The translations under genes and the position numbers were made by a program. Of a stretch of 64,000 nucleotides of DNA, positions 7,861 to 16,735 are shown piece by piece (position 1 is the stretch's first letter; each line of letters starts with the position of its first letter). The stretch is from Paraburkholderia aromaticivorans (GTDB lineage Bacteria; Pseudomonadota; Gammaproteobacteria; Burkholderiales; Burkholderiaceae): contig NZ_CP051515.1 of NCBI RefSeq assembly GCF_012689525.1, positions 1,736,001-1,800,000 on the forward strand. Reading direction: 5' to 3'. The notes under the pieces were generated by a model. The model worked only from the letters and a program-made list of their open reading frames with translations, was not told the DNA's origin and made no database searches.

Positions 7861-9105
7861 TTACGTCTGCCCGGAGGTCGCCGGTCGCACACCGTTAAGA
7901 TAGAAGTTGCCGACCGCCGCGTATTTCCAGCGAACAGGATCATGTAGCGTGTGAACGCGTGCGTTGCGCCAATGCCGGTCGAGATTGAATGACGGATGCG
8001 TCGAACGGGTGCCAGCTAACTCGAATAGCTTGTTGCTGGCTTCAACGGCAATTTCCGTCGTCAACGCCTTGGCTTCCGCCACGGCGATCGAGGCCTCGGC
8101 AATCGTGTCGAGCCCAGGATTGGCGAGACAACGGTCGATCTCGCGGCCGGCGCGATCCATCATCGCTTCGGCCGCGTGCAGCCTTGTTTTCAACTCGCCA
8201 AGCTGGAAAATTACATACGGGTCAGCGCCGATTGGCGGTATGCCGCTCGACAGTGAAGCTGCATCGCGATCGCGGATGAATGAGATCGCCGCGTCGACGG
8301 CCGCGCGCGCAATGCCAGCATCGATGCCCACGTGGCTTATCTGGGTGACCGCATTCTGCGGCCATTCCGCGTAGCTTCGATAGATCGGCAGTACGTTGAG
8401 TGCCGGCACCCATACGTCGTCGAAAATGACGGTTCCGCTTGCGGTCGTTTTCTGGCCGAAACTCTGCCAGTCGTCGAGAATTCGCATTCCCGGATGGCCT
8501 GCGGGGACTATTGCGACGATTCGGCGACCCTGTTCGTCCTGGCCGATCGTCGACACATAGTCGGCAAAGAGCGCACCCGTCGAATAGAGCTTGGTGCCGG
8601 ACAGACGGAAGCCGTCGCCATCCGGCGCAATGGTCATTGCCGAGCCCGTTGGCAGTCGTCCACCGACATCGACGTTGGCGTTGCCAAAGCGCGCGCCGCG
8701 CAGAATCTCGCCGAGAAAGAAGGCGCGTTGCTGTTCGTTTCCGGTTTTGCAGAGCCAGAAAACCGCGCTGTTGTGGTTCTGCTGAATCTGCGCGATAGAT
8801 GGGTCGGCTGCCGCGAGGGTGGCGAATACGCGGCCAACGGTTGCGTAGGAAACCTGCGCGCCGCCGTAAGCAGCGGGTATGGTTATCGCCCACAGGCCGG
8901 CAGCCGAGCAGGCGTTAATCTCTTCATAGGGCAAGATTCGTTCGCTATCGCGCCGGGCGGCGTCGATTGCGAAGCGTGCGGCCAACTCCTGCGCTACGCG
9001 AATCGCCTCGTCGTCCGAGCCGATGATATGTGCCGCGGAGTACTTGCGCGGTGTAACTGGGGCGTTTCCGGAAAACGCAATGTCTGAAGCGTGGGCGCTC
9101 ATCAA
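7861..9105 (-). CDS. SfnB-family sulfur acquisition oxidoreductase
   Basis: The 414-residue product has the acyl-CoA dehydrogenase fold and closely fits the SfnB family of flavoproteins linked to use of dimethyl sulfone and other organosulfur compounds. Markers are the N-terminal AAHIIGSDDEAIRVAQELAA, RILPYEEINACSAAGLWAIT near residue 60, the QQNHNSAVFWL motif near 105, GTKLYSTGALFADY near 170, SFGQKTTASGTVIFDDVWVP near 215 and the C-terminal THPSFNLDRHWRNARVHTLHDP. It lies upstream of a sulfonate-type binding-protein gene and is divergent from an OsmC gene. It is a second paralogue beside the more DszC-like protein at 1.7-2.9 kb, suggesting that two different sulfur compounds are handled. 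Confidence 0.85.
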   Translation of the reverse strand: MMSAHASDIAFSGNAPVTPRKYSAAHIIGSDDEAIRVAQELAARFAIDAARRDSERILPYEEINACSAAGLWAITIPAAYGGAQVSYATVGRVFATLAAADPSIAQIQQNHNSAVFWLCKTGNEQQRAFFLGEILRGARFGNANVDVGGRLPTGSAMTIAPDGDGFRLSGTKLYSTGALFADYVSTIGQDEQGRRIVAIVPAGHPGMRILDDWQSFGQKTTASGTVIFDDVWVPALNVLPIYRSYAEWPQNAVTQISHVGIDAGIARAAVDAAISFIRDRDAASLSSGIPPIGADPYVIFQLGELKTRLHAAEAMMDRAGREIDRCLANPGLDTIAEASIAVAEAKALTTEIAVEASNKLFELAGTRSTHPSFNLDRHWRNARVHTLHDPVRWKYAAVGNFYLNGVRPATSGQT

Positions 9106-9514
9106 TGGCTCAAGGGCGATCTATTCAGGACTAGGATTGGACGAGGGGTGTCTGTCGGACGGGCGTTGCTGCGATCTTCGCGGACATGTCCGATGCTTCG
9201 ACATGCAAAACCTTTTCCGAAGCAGCGCAGGGTATCCGCCTCGGTAGGCAGCAGAAGTTATCAGGTATTAAACATCGTGGACAACCAATGAATGTAGCTA
9301 TTCTTATCTGATCTGCGGGAGGAGAAGGGCATTGAACGAGCGGGAAAGTTAGGGGCCTCAGGCGGGAAATGAAGCGTCGACTTATGCAAAGCAGAATCGC
9401 TTGGTTCATTCCCGTGAACGGGTTTGCTACCTTGTCGTGCGAAGCCGAAGCCGCTGGCCTTTCCGGCGCGCACTCCATCGATATCACCTCGCCCTTTAAT
9501 TGAACCATCGAACT
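9106..9514. promoter_or_regulatory. Divergent intergenic region with an inverted repeat
   Basis: About 400 bp separate the SfnB-like gene from the OsmC gene, so both promoters should lie here. An inverted repeat GTTCA-N6-TGAAC at 9404-9419 sits about 95 bp before the OsmC start and could be an operator. No further gene is seen. Confidence 0.35.
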
Positions 9515-10069
9515 ATGACGACTCTCAACGAGTATCTGGTACAAAAGCGCGTGGCCTGGCTCGCCAAACGCGAGGCAGCACGCAAAGATCCGGATATCAA
9601 GGCAAACCAGTTGAAGGCCAACGTGCGTGCATTGGGCCGCAGCGGCGTACGTGAAATCCGCATCCGTGACTTTCAGGTGATCAGCGATAGTCCAGCGGAT
9701 TTTGCGGGCTACAACCTCGGTCCGGCGTCGCCCGAACTGCAACTCGGGGTTTTGGGAAGCTGCATCACGCACATCACGCTGATCCAGGCTGCGGAGCGGG
9801 AATTGCGGATCGACTCCATCGACGTCGAGGTGACCGGCGAGCAGCATCCGCTCGCACAGCAGCCTGGCTTCGAACATGTGCCGATCTTTCCGCACAACAT
9901 TCGTTACACGCTAGACATCGTTTCGCCCGAGGCGCCCGAAGCAATCCGCGCGTTGCATGAGGCAGTCGAAGCGGTCTGCCCTATCTTCAATCTGCTGAAG
10001 AACCCGCAGACGATCGTGGGTGAATTGAGGCATGCGAGCACGGCGGAGGCAAAGCACGGCGCTCCTTGA
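9515..10069 (+). CDS. OsmC family protein
   Basis: The product is 184 residues from the ATG at 9515; a TTG at 9500 would add five. OsmC-fold proteins are usually cysteine-based peroxidases for organic hydroperoxides. The two family cysteines are visible in LQLGVLGSCITHIT and in EAVEAVCPIFNLL near the C-terminus, together with the central strand IDSIDVEVTGEQHP. The N-terminal extension (TLNEYLVQKRVAWLAKREA) is longer than in Ohr and fits the YhfA-like branch. The gene is divergent from the SfnB-like gene and precedes a family-5 binding protein by 136 bp. A role in thiol or peroxide protection during sulfur limitation is plausible but inferred. Confidence 0.8.
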   Translation: MTTLNEYLVQKRVAWLAKREAARKDPDIKANQLKANVRALGRSGVREIRIRDFQVISDSPADFAGYNLGPASPELQLGVLGSCITHITLIQAAERELRIDSIDVEVTGEQHPLAQQPGFEHVPIFPHNIRYTLDIVSPEAPEAIRALHEAVEAVCPIFNLLKNPQTIVGELRHASTAEAKHGAP

Positions 10070-10205
10070 GTTTTATTGCTGCCCGTGGTGTCCGCTGTCC
10101 TCTTGAATGGCGTTAAGCAACGATGCAAAGCTAATCACTTTTGCTTGTTTTCCGTTCCTTTCAGCGACCCTTACTATCCGCTATTCAATAATAAAGAGGA
10201 TTGTT

Positions 10206-11795
10206 ATGAGCACGCAAAACGGACTGCGCGGAACCCTGTTCGCCGCGTTGATCGCTTTCACTCTGATCGGCGCCGGCCCTGCACCCGCTCTGGCGGCGCC
10301 GAATCATGGCGGAACCCTGACATGGCTCGTCACGCCGGAACCGGCGTCGATCATTCCGTTGACCACTACCGCCGGGGGCAATGCGGAGATCGGCCCGAAA
10401 GTGGTCGAAGGCTTACTGACTTACGACAAGGATCTCAATCCTCAACCTTTGCTGGCTAGCGCATGGTCGGTCAGCAGGGACGGGCTTCAATACCGTTTCA
10501 CGTTGCGTCGCGGCGTGAAGTGGCACGACGGCAAGCCGTTCACTTCCGCCGACGTTGCCTTTTCGATTCTGACGCTCAAGCAGGTTCATCCGCGTGGCCG
10601 AAGCACGTTCGCGAACGTGACCGACGTCAGGACCCCTGATCCCTACACCGCGATCATTGAGTTGTCGAAGCCGGCGCCGTTTCTGATTACCGCGCTTTCG
10701 GGTTCCGAGTCACCGATCATCCCCAAGCATCTGTACGAGGGAACAGACATCGTGTCCAACCCGTACAACAGCGCGCCGGTCGGCACAGGCCCCTTCGTTT
10801 ATAAGTCGTTTGTGCACGGCAGCTATATTCTTCTGGAACGCAATCCGGACTATTGGGACAAGCCCAAGCCGTACGTCGACAAGATCATCGTGCGCTTCCT
10901 TCCTGATGGTGCGGCTCGGGCCGCCGCGCTCGAATCGGGTGCAGCCAATCTTGGCGACCAGGCAATCCCGCTGTCGGACGTCAAGCGGTTTGCAGCGCTG
11001 CCCAACTTCAGTGTGGATACGACCAATTGGCCGTACGTGAGCAACCATCAACAGTTGATCTTCAATCTGGACACGCCGGTTCTCAAAGACAAGGCCGTGC
11101 GTAAGGCGATATCGCAGGCGATCGACGTCAACGCGTTGAACCGCGTCGTTTGGTATAACTACGGTCAAGTTTCCGCCGCAGCCATCGGCGTGGCTAACAC
11201 GAAGTATCACGACGCCGACATCCATTACTTTCCGTATGACATCGCTCAGGCCAATGCTGAGCTGGATGCAGCCGGGTTGAAACGTGGCGCGGACGGAAAG
11301 CGGTTCAAGCTACGGTTACTCTTCAATCCGTTCCAGGATCCGCGGGCCGCTGATTTTGTCCGCCAGTCCCTGGCGCGCATCGGGATAGACGGCGAGATCG
11401 AAAGCTATGATTTCGCGACTTACGTGAAGAAGGCCTACACGGATCGCGCTTTCGACATTACGCTCGAAGCGCTCGCAAACGTGTTCGATCCGACCGTGGG
11501 CGTGCAGCGCGTGTTCTGGTCGAAGAACTTCAAGATTGGGTTGCCGTTCTCCAATGCGGCACACTATTCGAATCCTGAAGTGGATCGGTTGCTTGAGGCC
11601 GCCTCGGTGGAGACCGATGAGGCGAAGCGACGTCAGCTATTCATTCAGTTCCAGCAGATCGTGCATGATGACGTTCCGTCGATCGAGTTTGGCGCGAATC
11701 CGAATATCGCTATTGTTTCGAAGAAGGTCAAAGACTATGCGCCGACTGGCGAGGGATTAAGGGGAAATTTTGCTGATCTGTATATTCAGCAATGA
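10206..11795 (+). CDS. ABC transporter family-5 substrate-binding protein
   Basis: A 529-residue SBP_bac_5-type periplasmic binding protein of the oligopeptide/nickel/opine class. The ATG at 10206 was chosen because AAAGAGGA precedes it and it leads straight into a signal peptide ending near PALAAPN. Family signatures are GGTLTWLVTPEP, PKVVEGLLTYDKDLNPQPLLASAW near residue 65, FTLRRGVKWHDGKPFTSADV near 100 and RNPDYWDKPKPYVDKIIVRF near 210. There are no DppBCDF-like permease or ATPase genes next to it, which makes it another orphan binding protein in this cluster. Ligand unknown; homologues elsewhere bind peptides, glutathione or opines. Confidence 0.85.
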   Translation: MSTQNGLRGTLFAALIAFTLIGAGPAPALAAPNHGGTLTWLVTPEPASIIPLTTTAGGNAEIGPKVVEGLLTYDKDLNPQPLLASAWSVSRDGLQYRFTLRRGVKWHDGKPFTSADVAFSILTLKQVHPRGRSTFANVTDVRTPDPYTAIIELSKPAPFLITALSGSESPIIPKHLYEGTDIVSNPYNSAPVGTGPFVYKSFVHGSYILLERNPDYWDKPKPYVDKIIVRFLPDGAARAAALESGAANLGDQAIPLSDVKRFAALPNFSVDTTNWPYVSNHQQLIFNLDTPVLKDKAVRKAISQAIDVNALNRVVWYNYGQVSAAAIGVANTKYHDADIHYFPYDIAQANAELDAAGLKRGADGKRFKLRLLFNPFQDPRAADFVRQSLARIGIDGEIESYDFATYVKKAYTDRAFDITLEALANVFDPTVGVQRVFWSKNFKIGLPFSNAAHYSNPEVDRLLEAASVETDEAKRRQLFIQFQQIVHDDVPSIEFGANPNIAIVSKKVKDYAPTGEGLRGNFADLYIQQ

Positions 11796-11813
11796 ATTGA
11801 GGTTGATGTCGGT

Positions 11814-12011
11814 TTGTTGACTGCGCCGCTTACGGTGGATTATTTGCTGGGATGTGTTCGCAAGGCTGACCTGAATCTGGTCGCGGCTCGCACGGCGGAT
11901 CTGCATAAGCCCTATGTGATCGATATCGCTAACGCGTATCGGTCAGCCGAATTCAAGCGTGTAATTGACGAGCGCTTTCCTGGCTTCTCCAAACCCGCTG
12001 ATTGGCGCTAA
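11814..12011 (+). pseudogene. C-terminal remnant of a MetQ/NlpA-type binding protein
   Basis: The short frame ends in ADLNLVAARTADLHKPYVID followed by IANAYRSAEFKRVIDERFPG, which matches the last quarter of NlpA/MetQ-type methionine-binding lipoproteins (the strand before the final two helices, then the spaced helix pair). Everything N-terminal is missing, so it cannot be functional. It lies between two intact binding-protein genes and differs from the intact metQ-like gene at 28.3 kb. Most likely it is the scar of a deletion that removed a third transporter gene. Confidence 0.6.
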
Positions 12012-12206
12012 ACACGTTGTGCGCGCTTTGCTCGACGAAGGCGCACGACATGTTCTGTCGGCGCGAACGCGCTGATGCGTACCCGCGACGTACTTGCAGC
12101 GGAATCATAACCTTATGACCTTTCATTGGTTGCCGTACGCCGCGCTGCCCGTTATTTTCAAACTATCCAGTATTCCGCTCACTCAATTCATCAATCTGGC
12201 AGGCTC

Positions 12207-13256
12207 ATGGCTTCTCGCGACACACCGGACTATTCGGCCCCTGCGGACTCCGCGGACAATCTGGCAGGCATCGACCTGACCGACGCACGCCGGCGCACGC
12301 TGCTAAAGGCCGCCGCGGCGGGTGCAGCGACCTTCGCCGCCGGCGCGCTCTTCACCGCGCAGCGGGCGCAGGCTCAAACGCAATCCTCGGGCAAAACTTT
12401 GCGCATCGGCTTTCAGAAATACGGCAACTTCGTGGTTCTGAAAGCGCGCGGCACGCTCGAAAAGCGCCTCGCCGCGCAGGGCGCGTCGGTGCAATGGCTT
12501 GAATTCCCGGCTGGACCGCAGCTTCTCGAAGGCTTGAATGCGGGCGCTGTGGATGTCGGGACAGTCGGCGAAACGCCGCCGATCTTTGCGCAGGCCGCGG
12601 GTGTCGACTTTGTCTACATCGGCAACGAGCCGCCGGCGCCCAAGGGCGAGGCGATCGTCGTGCAGCATGATTCGCCGATTCGCGCAGTCGCCGATTTGCG
12701 CGGCAAGAAGGTTGGGCTGAACCGCGGCTCGAATGTGCATTTTCTGCTGGTCAAGGCCCTGCAGCATGCGGGTCTCTCGTATGCCGACATCCAGCCGGTT
12801 TTTCTGACACCGGCGGACGCGCGTGCGGCATTTGTTCAGAAGAGCATCGACGCCTGGGTGATATGGGATCCGTATCTGGCCGCGATCGAACGGCAGGCGA
12901 ATGCGCGGGTGATCGCCAATGGCGAAGGTCTCGTGCGTAACACGCAGTACTATCTCGCTGCGCGCAAGTTCGCCGATGCACAGCCTCAACTGCTGCGAGA
13001 ACTGCTCGCCGAACTCGATCAGGTCGATCGATGGGGGCGCGACAATATTCCTGCTGTCGCCAGTCAGTTGTCGCCGCTCATCGGCCTCGACGCGCCGACG
13101 CTCGAAGTGGCATTGAATCGCGCAAGTTATGGCGTGCAGCCGATCGATGCAGCCACGCTCGACTACCAGCAACAGATCGCGGACACCTTCACCGAATTGA
13201 AGCTGATTCCGAAGAAGCTAGTCGTAGCGGACGCGAAATGGCGCGCCGCCGTTTAA
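12207..13256 (+). CDS. Aliphatic sulfonate-type ABC substrate-binding protein
   Basis: A third SsuA-class binding protein, 349 residues from the ATG at 12207. It has an unusually long leader: about 30 residues precede a twin-arginine-like stretch, DARRRTLLKAAAAGAATFAA, with cleavage likely after RAQAQT. Family blocks are LRIGFQKYGNFVVLKARGTL, VQWLEFPAGPQLLEGLNAGA, VDVGTVGETPPIFAQAAG, VADLRGKKVGLNRGSNVHF and IDAWVIWDPYLAAIE. As with the protein at 6.8 kb, no permease or ATPase gene is adjacent. The SDR gene begins 120 bp downstream on the same strand. The ligand is probably a sulfonate. Confidence 0.85.
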   Translation: MASRDTPDYSAPADSADNLAGIDLTDARRRTLLKAAAAGAATFAAGALFTAQRAQAQTQSSGKTLRIGFQKYGNFVVLKARGTLEKRLAAQGASVQWLEFPAGPQLLEGLNAGAVDVGTVGETPPIFAQAAGVDFVYIGNEPPAPKGEAIVVQHDSPIRAVADLRGKKVGLNRGSNVHFLLVKALQHAGLSYADIQPVFLTPADARAAFVQKSIDAWVIWDPYLAAIERQANARVIANGEGLVRNTQYYLAARKFADAQPQLLRELLAELDQVDRWGRDNIPAVASQLSPLIGLDAPTLEVALNRASYGVQPIDAATLDYQQQIADTFTELKLIPKKLVVADAKWRAAV

Positions 13257-13375
13257 CTTACCGCGATCCGCTATTTCTATTCTCAGTAACGCTCGCGTAC
13301 GCTGCGTGAAGTAGACGCGTAGACCTATCGCGGCCACATGTCGCGAGCCGCGGCAACGATGCAACGGAGAACCCA

Positions 13376-14131
13376 ATGACCGAGGCTATCAGGACAAACG
13401 AAACGAACTCCCGACTCGCGTGGATTGCCGGAGTGGGCGCGAGTGCCGGACTAGGGGCGGCGCTCGCGCGCCGTTTCGCTCGCGAGGGTTTATACGTCGT
13501 CGTGACAGGCCGCTCGCGCGAGCGGCTCGATGCAATCGTCGACGAAATTCACAGCACGGGCGGTCGTGCGCTTGCATTGCCCGGCGATGTCACGAGCGAG
13601 AGCGATCTCGCCGATATTGCGCGGCAACTGGCCGAAATCGGCACGCTCGAAGCCGCCATTTTCAACGCCGCTGGCGCAACGCGCGCGCCGACGCTCGAGT
13701 TGAGCGCCGCGCAGTTCGAGGCGGCCTGGCGCGTCACGACGCTCGGCGGCTTTCTGTTCGCTCGCGCGGCATTGCAGCCGTTGCTGGCAGCCGGGCGAGG
13801 TTCATTGCTGTTCACTGGCGCGACGGCTTCGCTGCGTGGCCGCCCACCGTTTGCCGCATTCGCTTCCGCCAAGGCCGGCCTGCGGTCGCTCGCGCAGAGT
13901 CTTGCGCGCGAGTTCGGGCCGCAAAATATCCATGTGGCGCATGTGGTGGTGGACGGCGGCATCGACGGCGAACGCTTGCGCACGTCCGCACCGCAGCGAG
14001 TGGCCGAACGCGGCCCGGACGGACTGCTCAACCCCGACGATATCGCTGACGCGTACTGGCATCTCCATCAGCAGAGGCGCAGCGCGTGGTCGCAGGAAAT
14101 CGATCTGAGGCCATTCAACGGATCGTTTTGA
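13376..14131 (+). CDS. Short-chain dehydrogenase/reductase family protein, atypical active site
   Basis: A 251-residue Rossmann-fold SDR with GGAG nine bases before the ATG. The nucleotide-binding motif is GVGASAGLG (residues about 20-28), and NAAGATR near 100 replaces the usual NNAG. The normally catalytic Tyr-x-x-x-Lys reads Phe-Ala-Ser-Ala-Lys here (PFAAFASAKAGLRSLAQSLA), so the proton donor is a phenylalanine. The Ser position reads FTGATAS. The C-terminal half (FGPQNIHVAHVVVDGGIDGE) resembles a divergent SDR group in which this substitution recurs, so it may be a family trait rather than decay. Substrate unknown. It lies between the sulfonate-type binding protein and a GntR regulator reading toward it. 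Confidence 0.78.
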   Translation: MTEAIRTNETNSRLAWIAGVGASAGLGAALARRFAREGLYVVVTGRSRERLDAIVDEIHSTGGRALALPGDVTSESDLADIARQLAEIGTLEAAIFNAAGATRAPTLELSAAQFEAAWRVTTLGGFLFARAALQPLLAAGRGSLLFTGATASLRGRPPFAAFASAKAGLRSLAQSLAREFGPQNIHVAHVVVDGGIDGERLRTSAPQRVAERGPDGLLNPDDIADAYWHLHQQRRSAWSQEIDLRPFNGSF

Positions 14132-14188
14132 TGTGGCGGGGACGTGATCAAAGGCGTGATCGTCATCGACACGTCGGCGCGATCAATC

Positions 14189-14959
14189 CTACTTGGGACT
14201 CGAGTGCTCCACCGTCCGCGCACTCAACTCGCCGTTCATCGCGCTGCTCACGACGAACTCATACCGTTCCGGCCGGATATGAAATAGCGTCGACTCGCAG
14301 ACACGTCCATCCGTGAGACGTGAAATACGTTTCATCACCAGCAGCGGTGAGTGTTCAGGCGTTTGAAGACTACGCGCGATGGCTGCCGACGCCGCCACGG
14401 CGGTAATGCTCATGTCGGCGCGAGCGATTTTCCATCCCGGTAACGATTCGATGATCTCGTACGAAGGCCGCGTTTGCGCGAGCTGTTCGGAGATCGTTTC
14501 CGCTTCCGGCAGCAACCACGTCTGCGCGAGCGCGACGCTCACGCCGTCCACGGAATGCAGCCGTTCGAGGTAGACCGCGTGTTTCACCTCGCTCGCGAAT
14601 ACACCGGCCATGTCGGGCGGCAGCTTCTTGCCGGGCTGCATGCGCAGGAGCTTCATTTGCGGCTCGGCGCCCTGGCGCGCCAGCGAATCGTAAAAGCCCC
14701 GCAACACGTCCAGCCGATGCTGCATGCGCTTGCCGCTGGCAAAGGTGCCCTTGCCCTGTTTCCGCTCCACCAGCTTTTCGTCCGCCAGCTTGCCGATGGC
14801 CAGACGCACGGTCACGCGGCTCACGCCGAAGCGCTCGCTGAGTTCCGCCTCCGACGGCAGCTTGCCGGAAGGCTCGTAGCTGCCGTTCTCTATCTCGCCG
14901 CGCAATGTGCCGGCAATCTGATCGTAAAGCGACGTGACGTTCTCACGGACCAAAGTCAT
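14189..14959 (-). CDS. GntR-family transcriptional regulator (HutC/UTRA type)
   Basis: The product is 256 residues from the ATG at 14959; a much longer open frame exists upstream but carries no domain. The N-terminal winged helix-turn-helix contains YDQIAGTLRGEIENGSY and LPSEAELSERFGVSRVTVRL. A UTRA ligand-binding domain follows (residues about 95-245, with SVDGVSVALAQTWLLPEAE and RISRLTDGRVCESTLFHIRP). HutC-type regulators respond to small metabolites such as sugars, phosphonates or histidine intermediates. The gene is divergent from the DASS transporter/DUF3604 pair, with its start about 190 bp from the transporter start, so it probably controls that pair. The effector is likely the transported anion or a derivative. 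Confidence 0.85.
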   Translation of the reverse strand: MTLVRENVTSLYDQIAGTLRGEIENGSYEPSGKLPSEAELSERFGVSRVTVRLAIGKLADEKLVERKQGKGTFASGKRMQHRLDVLRGFYDSLARQGAEPQMKLLRMQPGKKLPPDMAGVFASEVKHAVYLERLHSVDGVSVALAQTWLLPEAETISEQLAQTRPSYEIIESLPGWKIARADMSITAVAASAAIARSLQTPEHSPLLVMKRISRLTDGRVCESTLFHIRPERYEFVVSSAMNGELSARTVEHSSPK

Positions 14960-15147
14960 GTTCGGTGTTTCCCTTTCGCGGCGTGCCCCGGCACTGCCAT
15001 GGATCGGTGTCGCGGCTAAGCGATTCTTCGTATAAGGATATGAGAAGTGCTTCGATCGACAACTTGTATTAATACGTATTATGCCAACTTTCCGGCACGT
15101 CGGGTCCGCATACGGACGAATCCTGGCCGCATCATGGGAGTGGGGAA

Positions 15148-16692
15148 GTGGCAAACGACACATCGGGCTATGCATCGGTCGCAAGTGTAGGTCCAGCCGC
15201 GAGGCCGCAGGAGAGTCACGCTGCGACGGCTCATCCGTCAGCGCGTGGGAGTCTGTTGAAGGCTCGTGCGGGATTTCTGCTCGCGTGGCTGTGCTTCGTC
15301 GTTATCGCCTGGGTGCTGCCCGCACCGCAGGGTCTGACACCGCACGGCAGGGCCACCCTGGCCGTGGTCGCGTGGGTGGCGATCGTGTGGATCAGCGAGG
15401 CGATTCCAGTTGGCGTCAGCGGCATTCTTTTGCCGATGCTGCTCGTGTTGTCGCACGCGGTCACGCCGTTCCCTAAAGCCGCGAGCGGTTTTGCCGCGCC
15501 GGTCGTGTTCCTGTGTCTTGCGGCGTTCCTGTTTTCCGCAATCATGCAGGCCGCGGGGCTCGATCGCCGCATCGCGCTGGTGTTGCTCGACAAACTCAAG
15601 GTGCGCTCGGCCAACGGCGTGATCTGGGCGATGTTCGTCGTCAACTTCGTGATGTCACTGGTGGTGCCGGCTGCCAATGCCCGTGCGGCCGCGTTGCTGC
15701 CGGTGACCAACGGCATTGTCGCGCTGTTCGGCGATAGCACCCGCGAGCGGAGTGCCAGAAAAGCCATTGTGATCCAGACACTGGTCTACGGCTCCATGAT
15801 CAGCGGCATGTGCATTCTCACCGCGCATCTGCCGAACATGGTTGTCTCCGGTCTGCTGGAGAAGCAGTTAGGCATACGGATTTCGTATTTCACGTGGTTC
15901 CGGCTGCAGTGGCCGTACCTCGGCATGTTCGTGCTGACGCAGTTCTGGGTGCAGCGCTACTTCAAATCGCGCGGCGTGCCGGTGCCCGGCGGCCGTCAGG
16001 CGATCGTCGACGCGCGCCGCACGCTGCCGCCGGTGGCGCGCCAGGACTGGTTGGTGCTCGCGGTCTTCGGTTTCGTTGCAGTCATGTGGGCCACCGAATC
16101 GCTGCACCACCTGCAATCGGAAATCGTCGCGTTGATCGCGCTTGCGCTGATGTTCGCACCTGGCGTGCTGCGTTCGGGCTGGAAGGAGATTCAGGAGCGC
16201 ACCATCTGGGGCACGCTGTTTCTGCTCGGCGGTGCGCTGTCGCTGTCCTCGGCGATCAGCGATTCGGGACTCGCGCAGTGGGCCGCCGATCACATCTACA
16301 CGCTCGCTCACGGCTATGGCTGGTGGTTGACGCTGGCGATCGTGATGATCGGCACGCATGTGATCCGGATCGGCATGCTGTCGAACGTCGCGGCCGTGAC
16401 CATGATCGCGCCGATCGCGCTCGCGTTGGCGCCGCGTCTCGGCCTGCATCCAGTGGCCTTCACGTTGCTGATCAGCGATACCGACAGCTTCGCCTACCTG
16501 CTGCCCACGCAAATCACAGCGGGTGTGATCGCCTACAGCAGCGGAGCCTTCACGACCTCGGACTACGCGAAAGTGGGCGTGGTGTCCGTGTTGATCGCGA
16601 TCGCCTACGGCATCTGCGTGATGGCCCCGTGGTACGCCTGGCAGGGCATCCCGATCTGGAATCCCGCTGCGCCCTGGCCGTTCGCGCATTGA
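15148..16692 (+). CDS. DASS/SLC13-family anion transporter
   Basis: A polytopic inner-membrane carrier (514 residues, about 12 hydrophobic segments) of the divalent anion:sodium symporter family, which moves dicarboxylates, sulfate or related anions. The GTG start follows a GGGAGTGGGGA ribosome site. Family signs are WISEAIPVGVSGILLPMLLV near residue 85, FLFSAIMQAAGLDRRIALVLL near 135, the VVPAANARAAALLPV motif near 170 and a second half with WGTLFLLGGALSLSSAI and LLPTQITAGVIAYSSGAF. It is divergent from a GntR/UTRA regulator and 43 bp upstream of a DUF3604 gene, so the two are probably co-transcribed. The substrate is not determined by sequence. Confidence 0.85.
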   Translation: MANDTSGYASVASVGPAARPQESHAATAHPSARGSLLKARAGFLLAWLCFVVIAWVLPAPQGLTPHGRATLAVVAWVAIVWISEAIPVGVSGILLPMLLVLSHAVTPFPKAASGFAAPVVFLCLAAFLFSAIMQAAGLDRRIALVLLDKLKVRSANGVIWAMFVVNFVMSLVVPAANARAAALLPVTNGIVALFGDSTRERSARKAIVIQTLVYGSMISGMCILTAHLPNMVVSGLLEKQLGIRISYFTWFRLQWPYLGMFVLTQFWVQRYFKSRGVPVPGGRQAIVDARRTLPPVARQDWLVLAVFGFVAVMWATESLHHLQSEIVALIALALMFAPGVLRSGWKEIQERTIWGTLFLLGGALSLSSAISDSGLAQWAADHIYTLAHGYGWWLTLAIVMIGTHVIRIGMLSNVAAVTMIAPIALALAPRLGLHPVAFTLLISDTDSFAYLLPTQITAGVIAYSSGAFTTSDYAKVGVVSVLIAIAYGICVMAPWYAWQGIPIWNPAAPWPFAH

Positions 16693-16735
16693 TCGCGCCA
16701 CTCTTTACCGCATTCTTCGATTAAGAGAACACCCA

